Below are positions 52,833-60,927 of a DNA stretch of 64,000 bases, one piece after another (the stretch's first letter is position 1; every line of letters begins with the position of its first letter). The stretch spans positions 1 to 64,000 of the forward strand of contig NZ_LFNE01000002.1 in NCBI RefSeq assembly GCF_001045455.1. Direction: 5' to 3'. Below the pieces are notes generated by a model, which was not told the DNA's origin, did not search any database, and was given only the letters and a program-made list of their open reading frames with translations. This stretch comes from Chryseobacterium sp. FH2. Lineage in GTDB: Bacteria > Bacteroidota > Bacteroidia > Flavobacteriales > Weeksellaceae. The position numbers were made by a program, and so were the translations under genes.

Positions 52833-54107
52833 TTAATGTTTAAATCTTTCAAAAGCAGCTTTTTCAAGCATTTCCCTGTCATCAGGATGGGCTATGCTGA
52901 TTAGTTCCTGAGCTCTCTGGCGGAGGTTTTTTCCATACAGGTAGGCAGTCCCATACTCTGTAACCACGTAATGAATGTGACCTCTGGTCGTTACAACTCC
53001 GGCCCCTTGTTTTAGGTAAGGCACGATTCTGGAAACCCCTTTTTTAGTTCTTGAAGTAATAGCAATGATTGGTTTTCCGTCTTCACTCAAAGCAGCTCCT
53101 CTCATGAAGTCCATCTGACCTCCGATTCCGCTGTATTGCACGGTGCCGATAGAATCGGCACAGACTTGTCCCGTTAGATCAATTTCAATGGCAGAATTAA
53201 TAGCGACCATCTTCTTATTTCTCATGATATTGATAGGAAAATTCACCGTTCCTACATCGTCAAATGAGAAAACAGTATTGTCATCAACATAATCATACAA
53301 TTTTCTGGTTCCGAAACAGAAGCTTGTAATGGTTTTATTATCGTTGTACCCTTTGTATTTGTTGTTGATAACGTCATTTTGAATCAAATCAATAACTCCG
53401 TCACTCAGCATTTCGGTATGAATTCCGAGGTCTTTGTGGTTGCCTAAACATTTTAAAACTGCATCTGGAATAGTTCCTATACCCATTTGAAGAGTAGATT
53501 TGTCTTCAATAAGCTCAGCTACATTTTTCCCGACCTCCATTTCCTCAGGACCAACTTTAGCTCCGTAATCTACTGTTGGAAGCTCTTCTTCATGCCAGAC
53601 CAACTTATTAATTCTGCTGATGTGAATCATTCCGTCACCGTGAGTTCTGGGCATCAAAGGATTAACGACTGCAACAATAATTTTCGCTGTATCCACTGCA
53701 GATCTTGCCACATCCACCGATGTCCCCAAAGTACAGAAACCATGTTTGTCTGGTGGGGAAACTGTTATTAATGCAACATCTAACGGCAAAATGTTCTTTC
53801 TAAATAAAATCGGAATTTCACTTAAAAAAACGGGAACAAAATCTCCTCTGTCAGAATTCACGGCATTACGCACAGGTGTCGAAACAAATAATGAATTAAC
53901 AAAGAATTTGTCTTTATATTGAGGCTTTGCAATCTCTACATTTCCCTGTTGGGTAATAGAAACCATTTCTACATTTTCGAGTCTGTGAGATTGTCTTGCC
54001 AATTCATCGATTAAATAATTCGGAGTACATGCACTTCCGTGGAAAAATACACGATTTCCGCTTTTGATGGTATATATAGCTTCTTCTGCACTGATATAAT
54101 TGTACAT
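52833..54107 (-). CDS. acetyl-CoA hydrolase/transferase family protein (4-hydroxybutyrate CoA-transferase-like)
   Basis: 424 aa. Moves CoA between acetyl-CoA/acetate and another acid, or hydrolyses it. GIHTEMLSDG at 228-237 holds Glu232, which likely forms the CoA thioester, and YSGIGGQMDFMRGA at 325-338 is the family's glycine loop. Length fits AbfT-like enzymes. It is 28 nt downstream of hmgA, so co-transcription is likely, and it may activate acetoacetate made by fahA; that acceptor is an inference. Confidence 0.9.
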   Translation of the reverse strand: MYNYISAEEAIYTIKSGNRVFFHGSACTPNYLIDELARQSHRLENVEMVSITQQGNVEIAKPQYKDKFFVNSLFVSTPVRNAVNSDRGDFVPVFLSEIPILFRKNILPLDVALITVSPPDKHGFCTLGTSVDVARSAVDTAKIIVAVVNPLMPRTHGDGMIHISRINKLVWHEEELPTVDYGAKVGPEEMEVGKNVAELIEDKSTLQMGIGTIPDAVLKCLGNHKDLGIHTEMLSDGVIDLIQNDVINNKYKGYNDNKTITSFCFGTRKLYDYVDDNTVFSFDDVGTVNFPINIMRNKKMVAINSAIEIDLTGQVCADSIGTVQYSGIGGQMDFMRGAALSEDGKPIIAITSRTKKGVSRIVPYLKQGAGVVTTRGHIHYVVTEYGTAYLYGKNLRQRAQELISIAHPDDREMLEKAAFERFKH

Positions 54108-54134
54108 AGTGAAATTTTTTATTTGAAATAATTT

Positions 54135-55322
54135 TTATTCTTGTGAACGATCCTGAATTGTTTTATCCTGCTCATCCAGCCATGAAGTTTTGTATGAAGG
54201 ATCTTCAACTTTCAGAGCTTCTTCAGTGATTTTCAAAGGACGGAAAGGATCAACCATCACTGCATACTCTTCAGTGAATTTTTTACCGATACTTCTTTCC
54301 ATTGCTCCGGGATGTGGACCGTGGACGATTCCTCCCGGGTGAAGCGTAAAATCCATTAAATCAATATGATTTCTGCTCATGAAATCTCCTTCTGTATAGA
54401 ATAAAACTTCATCAGAATCAATATTTGAATGGTTATAAGGTGCAGGAATTGCCATTGGGTGATAATCATACATTCTTGCACAGAACGAACAAACCACAAA
54501 ATTGTGTCCTTCAAAATTCTGGTGAACCGGTGGCGGTTGATGAATTCTGCCTGTAATCGGTTCGAAATTTTTGATATTAAATTTATAAGGATAAAAATAA
54601 CCGTCCCAACCTACCACATCAAATGGATGTGTTGCATAGATGAAGTCAGTGATTTGATTTTCTTTTTTTACTTTAATTAAAAACTCTCCTTTTTCGTCTT
54701 TTGGTTCAACGAAAGTAGGTGCGATGATATCTCTTTCGCAGAACGGAGAATGTTCCAGTAATTGCCCAAATTCGTTTCTGTATCTTTTCGGGGTATAAAT
54801 CGGAGAGTGGCTTTCCAAAACAAAGAAAACGGTATCATCAGATTTTAATTCTACCTGATAAATTGTTCCTCTCGGAATAATCAGGTAATCACCCACAAAG
54901 AATTCTAAATCACCTACAAAAGTTTTTAAAACTCCATTTCCTTGGTGAACATATAAAAGCTCATCACATTCAGCATTTTTATAGAAATAATCCATTGATT
55001 TTCTGGGCTTCGATAATCCCATTTTCAGGTCATTATTCACCATAAGGAACTTTCGGCTGCCCATAAAATCGTCTTCAGGAGTTACATTCATCCCCTTAAA
55101 CATCCTAGGTGTTACATTTTTGTCAACGGCAATTTTCGGACTGACATCTTTGGGTTCTCCAATCGATTTTATCTGGGTAGGACGGTGAATGTGGTATAAC
55201 AAAGAAGAAATTCCATGAAAACCCTCCGTCCCGAAAAGCTGTTCATAGTAAAATTTATCTTCAGGAGATTTAAAAATCGTATGCCTTTTTTGTGGGATAT
55301 TTCCCGACTGATGATATCTCAT
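54135..55322 (-). CDS. hmgA: homogentisate 1,2-dioxygenase
   Basis: 395 aa; opens the ring of homogentisate to maleylacetoacetate with Fe(II). The C-terminal cupin contains HPGGIVHGPHPGAME near 337-351, with the iron-binding histidines and Glu of the family. The protein is of the shorter bacterial type (about 380-450). First gene of a unit with the CoA-transferase gene; shares a divergent promoter region with the thioredoxin-linked receptor. Confidence 0.95.
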   Translation of the reverse strand: MRYHQSGNIPQKRHTIFKSPEDKFYYEQLFGTEGFHGISSLLYHIHRPTQIKSIGEPKDVSPKIAVDKNVTPRMFKGMNVTPEDDFMGSRKFLMVNNDLKMGLSKPRKSMDYFYKNAECDELLYVHQGNGVLKTFVGDLEFFVGDYLIIPRGTIYQVELKSDDTVFFVLESHSPIYTPKRYRNEFGQLLEHSPFCERDIIAPTFVEPKDEKGEFLIKVKKENQITDFIYATHPFDVVGWDGYFYPYKFNIKNFEPITGRIHQPPPVHQNFEGHNFVVCSFCARMYDYHPMAIPAPYNHSNIDSDEVLFYTEGDFMSRNHIDLMDFTLHPGGIVHGPHPGAMERSIGKKFTEEYAVMVDPFRPLKITEEALKVEDPSYKTSWLDEQDKTIQDRSQE

Positions 55323-55344
55323 TTTACTTTTATATGTAGTTTCT

Positions 55345-55352
55345 CAAATTTA
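55345..55352 (-). promoter_or_regulatory. TAnnTTTG promoter element of hmgA
   Basis: TAAATTTG on the minus strand, 22 nt upstream of the ATG. Confidence 0.6.
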
Positions 55353-55411
55353 ATAATTTTTCGTGAATTGATTTCAACAACATTTATCATATAGTTTGTT
55401 GTTCTAAAAAT

Positions 55412-55435
55412 AATTGTTAGTTTTGTCTAACAATT
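55412..55435 (+). promoter_or_regulatory. 9-bp palindrome over the receptor promoter
   Basis: AATTGTTAG (55412-55420) and CTAACAATT (55427-55435) are perfect inverted arms around a 6-nt spacer. A TAGTTTTG promoter element (55418-55425) overlaps the left arm and spacer. The right arm ends 8 nt before the receptor ATG, so a bound protein would block the start of transcription. Confidence 0.6.
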
Positions 55436-55443
55436 TTAATTTC

Positions 55444-57513
55444 ATGAAGCGAATATTATTTTCTGTAATCTTTTTTTCAGGCTATTGTTTTTCACAAGAA
55501 ATGGATACTTTGAATATAAATAAACCAAAAAAACTGGATTCGGGTAAAGTTTTAAGCAATAAAATCAAAACAAAAAATATCGATGATGTAGTGATTACGG
55601 GAACAATAAAACCAATCAGTAAATCGAAAAGTCCTGTTGTAGTAGAAATTTATAGTCAAAAGTTTTTCCAGAAAAATCCTACTCCGAATATCTTCGAAGC
55701 AATTGCCATGGTAAACGGCGTAAAACCTCAATTGAATTGTTCGGTCTGTAACACGGGAGATATTCATATCAACGGTCTGGAAGGTCCTTACACGATGATT
55801 TTGATTGACGGAATGCCGATTGTAAGTTCATTGTCTACAGTGTATGGTTTAAGTGGAATTCCGAATAGTCTGGTTGACAGGATTGAAGTGGTAAAAGGTC
55901 CGGCTTCATCCATTTACGGTTCTGAGGCGATGGGTGGAGTTATCAATATTATCACTAAAAATGCTTTAACAGCTCCTAAATTAAGCATTGACGTGATGAC
56001 GAGCACCTGGAGCGAGAATAATGTGGATTTGTCAACGAAATTTAATTTCGGGAAAAATGCAGCTTCATTATTAAGTTTAAATTATTTCAATTATGAAAAA
56101 AGGATAGATCAAAATAAAGATAATTTTACAGATGCAGCTTTACAAAACAGAATTTCAGTTTTTAATAAATGGAATTTTCGAAGAAAAGGAAGCCGACAGG
56201 CTGGTTTTGCCTTGAGATATTTATATGAAGACCGTTTTGGTGGTGAAATGCAGTGGAATAAATCGCACCGGGGAAGCAACGAAGTCTATGGAGAAAGTAT
56301 TTATACGAATAGAGTAGAGGCTTTTGGAGTTTATCAATGGCCGCTGAAGGAAAATATTATCACTCAGTTTTCTTATAATTTTCATGATCAAAATTCATTT
56401 TATGGAACAAATCCTTTTGAAGCGACTCAAAAAGTTGGTTTTACCCAAACGTATTGGGATAAAAAACTAGGAAATCACGATTTGATTTTGGGATTAGCTT
56501 TCAAGAAAACTTTTTATGATGATAATACTCCGGGAACTTTATCGGCAGATGGTCTGACAAACGACCCTATGAAATCTCCTATTTTTGGAGCTTTCATTCA
56601 AGACCAATGGGGAATTAACGAAAAAAATACCTTGTTGCTGGGATATAGGTTTGATTATGATAAAATCCATCATGCTATACATTCTCCGCGTTTTGCCTGG
56701 AAATTTTCTCCAAATCCTTATCATATATTTAGATTTAATTTTGGGACGGGTTTTAGGGTAGTAAACTTATTTACAGAAGATCATGCTGCTTTGACGGGCT
56801 CACGTGAAGTGGTAATTAAATCTGATTTAAAACCTGAAAAATCCGTCAACGGAAATTTAAACTATGTCTGGAAAATTCCTGTGGGTGATAAATTAATCAA
56901 TTTTGATGCTTCAGCATTTTATACTTATTTCAGTAATAAAATTGTTGGTGATTTTGATACTGATCCTCAGAAAATCATATATGATAATCTGAATGGCTAT
57001 GGAATTTCAAGAGGGGCATCATTGAATGTAGATTACAATTTTAGTTTCCCGCTGAGTATCAATTTGGGGATGACCTATCTGGATGTATATCAAAAATTTG
57101 ATGGAAAAGAAAGAAAAGTTCAGCAACTTCATGCGCCAAAATGGAGCGGAACATATAATTTGACCTATAAATTTCCAAATAATCTAACCGTTGATTTTAC
57201 GGGACAGTTTTACGGGCCAATGCGATTGCCTGTATTACCAAATGACTACCGATCTGAATATTCACCTTTTTATACGCTGGCTAATATTCAGGTTTCGAAA
57301 AGTTTCATCTCCGGCTTTGAAGTGTATGGCGGAATTAAAAATATGTTCAATTTTACACCAAAAGACCCGTTGATGAGGGCGTTTGATCCTTTTGATAAAT
57401 ATATTGATGACCCTGTTAACAATCCTTATCATTACACTTTTGATACTACTTACGGATATGCTCCTATGCAGGGAATCAGAGGTTTTTTGGGGGTGAAATA
57501 TACTTTGAAATGA
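55444..57513 (+). CDS. TonB-dependent outer-membrane receptor with CxxC in the plug
   Basis: 689 aa. Start chosen at 55444 (MKRILFSV) because a signal peptide cut at CFSQ follows; the longer frame from 55414 lies over the promoter palindrome. VVITGTIKP at 49-57 is the TonB-box region. The plug has GDIHINGLEGPYTMILIDGM and VVKGPASSIYGSEAMGGV, followed by a full barrel. The mature protein contains only two cysteines, Cys99 and Cys102 (NCSVC), in the plug. The stop overlaps the thioredoxin gene (ATGA). Looks like FetA/CirA-type receptors; ligand unknown. Confidence 0.9.
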   Translation: MKRILFSVIFFSGYCFSQEMDTLNINKPKKLDSGKVLSNKIKTKNIDDVVITGTIKPISKSKSPVVVEIYSQKFFQKNPTPNIFEAIAMVNGVKPQLNCSVCNTGDIHINGLEGPYTMILIDGMPIVSSLSTVYGLSGIPNSLVDRIEVVKGPASSIYGSEAMGGVINIITKNALTAPKLSIDVMTSTWSENNVDLSTKFNFGKNAASLLSLNYFNYEKRIDQNKDNFTDAALQNRISVFNKWNFRRKGSRQAGFALRYLYEDRFGGEMQWNKSHRGSNEVYGESIYTNRVEAFGVYQWPLKENIITQFSYNFHDQNSFYGTNPFEATQKVGFTQTYWDKKLGNHDLILGLAFKKTFYDDNTPGTLSADGLTNDPMKSPIFGAFIQDQWGINEKNTLLLGYRFDYDKIHHAIHSPRFAWKFSPNPYHIFRFNFGTGFRVVNLFTEDHAALTGSREVVIKSDLKPEKSVNGNLNYVWKIPVGDKLINFDASAFYTYFSNKIVGDFDTDPQKIIYDNLNGYGISRGASLNVDYNFSFPLSINLGMTYLDVYQKFDGKERKVQQLHAPKWSGTYNLTYKFPNNLTVDFTGQFYGPMRLPVLPNDYRSEYSPFYTLANIQVSKSFISGFEVYGGIKNMFNFTPKDPLMRAFDPFDKYIDDPVNNPYHYTFDTTYGYAPMQGIRGFLGVKYTLK

Positions 57514-57977
57514 AAAGCTTCATACTATTTTTATTTTTAATGTTAGTGCCTTGTTTTTGTCTTTCACAGATAAAGACAGGCACTTTTTCCGACCTTGAAA
57601 TTCAACAGAAAGAAAATCAAAAGCCTACAATTATCCATATTTATACGGACTGGTGCGTAGTCTGCAGGATTGAATCTTTCCAATTGAATAAGGATAAAGA
57701 TTTAGTGAAAATGCTCAGTGAAAATTTCTATTTTATCAATTTCGAAGCGGAGAAAACGAAAGAAAAAATCAGTTTTCAGGGAAAGGAATTTAATTATTTG
57801 CCGAATGGAAATTCCGGAATTCACGAACTGGCTTTAGCTCTGTTAAAAAATAAAAATCAGCCCGTTTATCCGCTGTGGATTATTTTAGATAAAAATCAAA
57901 ACTTAGTTGAGTATCATGAAGGGCAATTAAAGCCTGAAAAAATGAAGCAGAAGCTGTTGGAAATTTCTGCTTTGTGA
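57510..57977 (+). CDS. exported thioredoxin-family protein
   Basis: 155 aa with a signal peptide ending CLSQ (residue 20), so periplasmic. The redox motif is DWCVVCR with Cys49 and Cys52; the surrounding IHIYTDWC is the thioredoxin strand-helix start. The TonB-dependent receptor gene overlaps it by 4 nt, which ties it to that receptor. It lacks the long N-terminal region of TlpA/ResA seen elsewhere. Probably reduces or matures the receptor or its ligand; not proven. Confidence 0.9.
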   Translation: MKSFILFLFLMLVPCFCLSQIKTGTFSDLEIQQKENQKPTIIHIYTDWCVVCRIESFQLNKDKDLVKMLSENFYFINFEAEKTKEKISFQGKEFNYLPNGNSGIHELALALLKNKNQPVYPLWIILDKNQNLVEYHEGQLKPEKMKQKLLEISAL

Positions 57978-58035
57978 TTTTTTATTTCCCGTAGATAACG
58001 CCGGTTTTTTTAAACTTACTAAATATCATTAAGTT

Positions 58036-58401
58036 TTATTGTAATAAAACAGCAATAATCGCCAAAATAGCGGGTAAAGCCTGAACGAAAAATATTCTTT
58101 TCGTTGCTGAAACTGCACCATAAATTCCCGCTATAGCCACGCATCCTAGAAAAAATAATGCAACATTTGTCTGCCATTGTTCATCTTTTATTAAAAGAGA
58201 CCAGATTAATCCTGCAGCAAGAAAACCATTGTAAAGCCCTTGATTAGCAGCCAGACCTTTTGTGGGTTTAAACATTTCTGCGGGAAGGGCAGCTTTAAAA
58301 ACTTCTTTTCCTTTTGTTTCCCATGCAAACATTTCCATCCAAAGAATATAAAGATGTTCGAGAGCTACAACTGCAACTAAAATTTTTGCTACGATTTCCA
58401 T
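58036..58401 (-). CDS. DUF1304 membrane protein
   Basis: 121 aa with four hydrophobic segments; MEMFAWETKG after the first and FKPTKGLAANQGLYNGFLAAGL near 45-66 are the DUF1304 signature. Inner membrane; function unknown. Divergent from the Crp/Fnr gene, 65 bp apart, so they may share control. Confidence 0.92.
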   Translation of the reverse strand: MEIVAKILVAVVALEHLYILWMEMFAWETKGKEVFKAALPAEMFKPTKGLAANQGLYNGFLAAGLIWSLLIKDEQWQTNVALFFLGCVAIAGIYGAVSATKRIFFVQALPAILAIIAVLLQ

Positions 58402-58441
58402 GATTTATTGTTTTGGAATTGTAAAACTAAAAAAATAAAGT

Positions 58442-58449
58442 TAAGTTTG
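58442..58449 (+). promoter_or_regulatory. TAnnTTTG promoter element of the Crp/Fnr-like gene
   Basis: TAAGTTTG, 17 nt upstream of the ATG. Confidence 0.5.
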
Positions 58450-58466
58450 GTAATACAATTTCAAAA

Positions 58467-59039
58467 ATGAAAACTTTCAAGGCACATTTGGATAAATTTA
58501 TTGTGGTAAGCGAGGAAGAATTTGCTTCTATCATTTCATTTTTTCAGATTTTAAAAACGAAAAAGAAAGAAAATCTTATGCTTGAAGGTGATGTCTGCAA
58601 ATTCAAATATTTCGTTTTGGAAGGATGCCTGAGAAAGTTTTTTGTCAACGAAAAGGGAGTGGAACAAACTACAGAATTTGCTATAGAAAACTGGTGGATT
58701 GCTGATACTTTTGCTTACGAAAAACAAATAAAGTCAAGCTTCAATATCCAGTCTGTAGAAAATTCCAGACTCTTGATCATTGATTATCAGTCTCAGGAGC
58801 TTTTATTGGAAAAACACCCGATTATGGAGCGTTATTTCAGAATGGTGTACCAGACCGCCTATGCAGCTGCCGAAAAAAGAATCCGTTATATCTATGAGAT
58901 GACGAAGGAAGAACATTATTTGCATTTTAGTACGTTATATCCTTGGTTTATTCAAAGGATTCCACAGTATCTGGTAGCCTCTTTTTTAGGTTTTACCCCT
59001 GAATATTTGAGTGAAATCAGAGCCAAATTACGTTCTTAA
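58467..59039 (+). CDS. Crp/Fnr-family transcriptional regulator
   Basis: 190 aa. Residues about 20-115 form the cyclic-nucleotide-binding-like barrel (ENLMLEGDVCKFKYFVLEGCLRKF broken by one residue); the helical dimer linker follows and a short C-terminal HTH ends VASFLGFTPEYLSEIRAKL. It lacks the four-cysteine [4Fe-4S] pattern of FNR. The compact HTH is typical of Bacteroidetes members. Likely to control the neighbouring DUF1304 and AhpD-like genes. Confidence 0.9.
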   Translation: MKTFKAHLDKFIVVSEEEFASIISFFQILKTKKKENLMLEGDVCKFKYFVLEGCLRKFFVNEKGVEQTTEFAIENWWIADTFAYEKQIKSSFNIQSVENSRLLIIDYQSQELLLEKHPIMERYFRMVYQTAYAAAEKRIRYIYEMTKEEHYLHFSTLYPWFIQRIPQYLVASFLGFTPEYLSEIRAKLRS

Positions 59040-59339
59040 ACCAGTTTAAGTTTTTTACAATTTAAAAGCCGCAACTTTGTCCTGTTAATAAAAACAAAGG
59101 GGGAATGGCAGATAAAAATTATCAATTTTCACAGTTGGGCAATGTCTGTGACAGTGTGCTATGCAATTGCTGGCCGATTCGGAATTTTGAAAAAAGTTAA
59201 TTGGGAGAGTTTCGAAAAATGGACGAAATAATTGTCCTTTTTTCTTCCTGAAAGCTTAGTGCTTTTTTCAGCATTTTTATGAGCAAACCAAGTAAAATAT
59301 TCATCGACAATAGATAATTTACCTAAAAAATATAAATAT
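59040..59339. other. intergenic gap between Crp/Fnr and AhpD-like genes
   Basis: 300 bp with no recognised gene. A 29-codon frame at 59142-59231 reads protein-like near its end but lacks support. A weak hairpin AAAGC/GCTTT with six Ts lies near 59251-59271. No TAnnTTTG element was found ahead of the AhpD-like gene. Confidence 0.35.
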
Positions 59340-59783
59340 ATGAGCGCAAGAATTAATATTGCAACTGTAGATGCTGCTGCTTACAAAGCAATGATGGGAT
59401 TGGAAGGTTACCTTCAGACAATTTCTCTAAATCACATTCAAAAAGAATTAATCAAAATCAGAGCTTCACAAATCAACGGTTGTGCTTTCTGTCTGGATAT
59501 GCACACAAAAGATGCAGTGAAATACGGCGAAACTCCACAAAGAATATATCTTTTGAATGCCTGGAGAGAAGCTTTAGAACTTTATACAGAAGAAGAACAA
59601 GTGATTTTGGCAATGACTGAAGAGATTACTTTAATCAACCAAAGAGGACTGACAGAGGAAACTTATCACAAAGCAAAACAGTTTTTTGATGAAAATCAGA
59701 TTGCACAAATTATCATGGCAATTATTACCATTAATTCCTGGAATAGAATTGCGATAAGCACACATTTGCCGATTGCAAAATAA
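59340..59783 (+). CDS. carboxymuconolactone decarboxylase-family (AhpD-like) protein
   Basis: 147 aa. The AhpD active motif is QINGCAFCLDMHTKDA, with Cys48, Cys51 and His55 as the peroxidase/thiol relay. Members reduce peroxides or act on lactones; the CxxC form is the alkylhydroperoxidase type. Same direction as, but 300 bp from, the Crp/Fnr gene, so probably a separate transcript. Likely an antioxidant enzyme. Confidence 0.94.
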   Translation: MSARINIATVDAAAYKAMMGLEGYLQTISLNHIQKELIKIRASQINGCAFCLDMHTKDAVKYGETPQRIYLLNAWREALELYTEEEQVILAMTEEITLINQRGLTEETYHKAKQFFDENQIAQIIMAIITINSWNRIAISTHLPIAK

Positions 59784-59810
59784 ATTTCAGATATTTAAAA
59801 TTATTTATTA

Positions 59811-59839
59811 AAAAGCTCTTCAAATTTTGAAGAGCTTTT
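59811..59839. terminator. bidirectional terminator between AhpD-like and VOC genes
   Basis: Perfect stem AAAAGCTCTTCAAA/TTTGAAGAGCTTTT with a 1-nt spacer (effectively a 3-5-nt loop). Confidence 0.85.
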
Positions 59840-59856
59840 ATGTTTATAAAATTGGG

Positions 59857-60345
59857 TTAAGAGTTTTTCCTTTTAAACGGACCTTGCGGAGCGATAATTT
59901 CCAGATTTGTTCCATCAGGATCCTGAAAATATGCAACAGAAGTCCCAAAGCCAGATTTCAGGCCGTCTTCTTCCTGAAAAGTAATGGGCTCACCTTCTGT
60001 ATTTACACCAATTTTCTTTAATCTTTGAATTGCATCATCAATGTTGTCTACCTCAAAACAAAGGTGCATTGCACTGATTTGATTGTTTTTATATGTTACC
60101 TTTTCAGATTCAGGCTCTACATATTCTAAAATATCAATGTTCAAATTGTCAAGATGAAGATTGGCATATTTGATTTTAGTATCATCCAGTCCTTGTGTTT
60201 TGGCCATTCTCTGTCCGCCGATTTCATCTATATTTGAGACTTTTATTCCGGTTAATGCCTCATAAAAGTCAATTGATTTTTCTAAATTTTTAACAGTGAT
60301 CCCAACATGATTGGCACGTGTAAAACCTTTATTTATATTTTCCAT
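59857..60345 (-). CDS. VOC family protein (glyoxalase/bleomycin-resistance fold)
   Basis: 162 aa. The N-terminal half starts NHVGITVKNLEKSIDFYEALTG with a beta-alpha-beta-beta-beta unit; MHLCFEVDNIDDAIQRL is the second, and FQDPDGTNLEIIAPQG ends it with the Glu metal ligand. Likely ligands are His15, His/Glu of the second half and that Glu. Substrate unknown. Last gene of the stress operon, 24 nt after the PPC gene. Confidence 0.9.
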   Translation of the reverse strand: MENINKGFTRANHVGITVKNLEKSIDFYEALTGIKVSNIDEIGGQRMAKTQGLDDTKIKYANLHLDNLNIDILEYVEPESEKVTYKNNQISAMHLCFEVDNIDDAIQRLKKIGVNTEGEPITFQEEDGLKSGFGTSVAYFQDPDGTNLEIIAPQGPFKRKNS

Positions 60346-60369
60346 TGTTTTAAAAATTTAATTGGTAAT

Positions 60370-60885
60370 TTATTGCTGGCAATTCAGCTGCAGAACATTA
60401 GCATTTAATGGCTGTTCAATTTTCCGTTCTAATTTTGTTTCATTCAGGGCTATATAAATTTCCATAGAACCGGTTCCCACATGCAACGATAAAATGTGGC
60501 CGCCATAAGCATTGAATTTATCATCAGTTGCAACTCCGTGAATGTGAACAGACGCACCTTTTTCATTCCACGCGATAGAGCCCGTGAGACTTCCCATTTC
60601 TACTTTGTAAAAAGTTTTAGGATTAAACTTTTTTGTATTAAAATCATAAAATCCGAAGGTTATATCAGATGCAAAACCGATCCCTGTAAAACTTGCTGAC
60701 GGAATATTTTCTGTTTTCGCCAGATTTTCAATATTTGCAATCACATCATCACCCTGTCGCAGTACCATCAGGTATCCTGTAGGAGTTTTTATATATCTGC
60801 AAATTTCTTTTTGCTGTGCCGAAAAAATATTTATTATTAAAATTGTAGATAATAAAATAATGTTTTTCAATAAACTCATAATCAA
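60370..60885 (-). CDS. exported PPC/DUF296-domain protein
   Basis: 171 aa. The PPC (DUF296) fold fills about 28-158: GYLMVLRQGDDVIANIENLA, FTGIGFASDITFGFYD, then VHIHGVATDDKF and GGHILSLHVGTGSMEIYI, with the histidines that bind metal in bacterial members. An N-terminal hydrophobic signal peptide cut near FSAQQ (residue 24) is odd, since PPC proteins are normally cytosolic. Between the aldo/keto reductase and VOC genes in the same run. Function unknown. Confidence 0.87.
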   Translation of the reverse strand: MIMSLLKNIILLSTILIINIFSAQQKEICRYIKTPTGYLMVLRQGDDVIANIENLAKTENIPSASFTGIGFASDITFGFYDFNTKKFNPKTFYKVEMGSLTGSIAWNEKGASVHIHGVATDDKFNAYGGHILSLHVGTGSMEIYIALNETKLERKIEQPLNANVLQLNCQQ

Positions 60886-60927
60886 TTATATTTAAAATTA
60901 AATTTGTCAAACCGGCAATCAATCTGT

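Noticed and set aside
59142..59231. 29-codon frame ending in a Trp/Lys-rich tail before the AhpD-like gene
   Set aside because: It looks protein-like near the end but has no ribosome-binding or promoter support and no family; might be a decayed gene end, which cannot be shown by eye.
59251..59271. weak hairpin with six Ts as a terminator of the Crp/Fnr gene
   Set aside because: The stem is only five base pairs and lies more than 200 nt from the stop codon.
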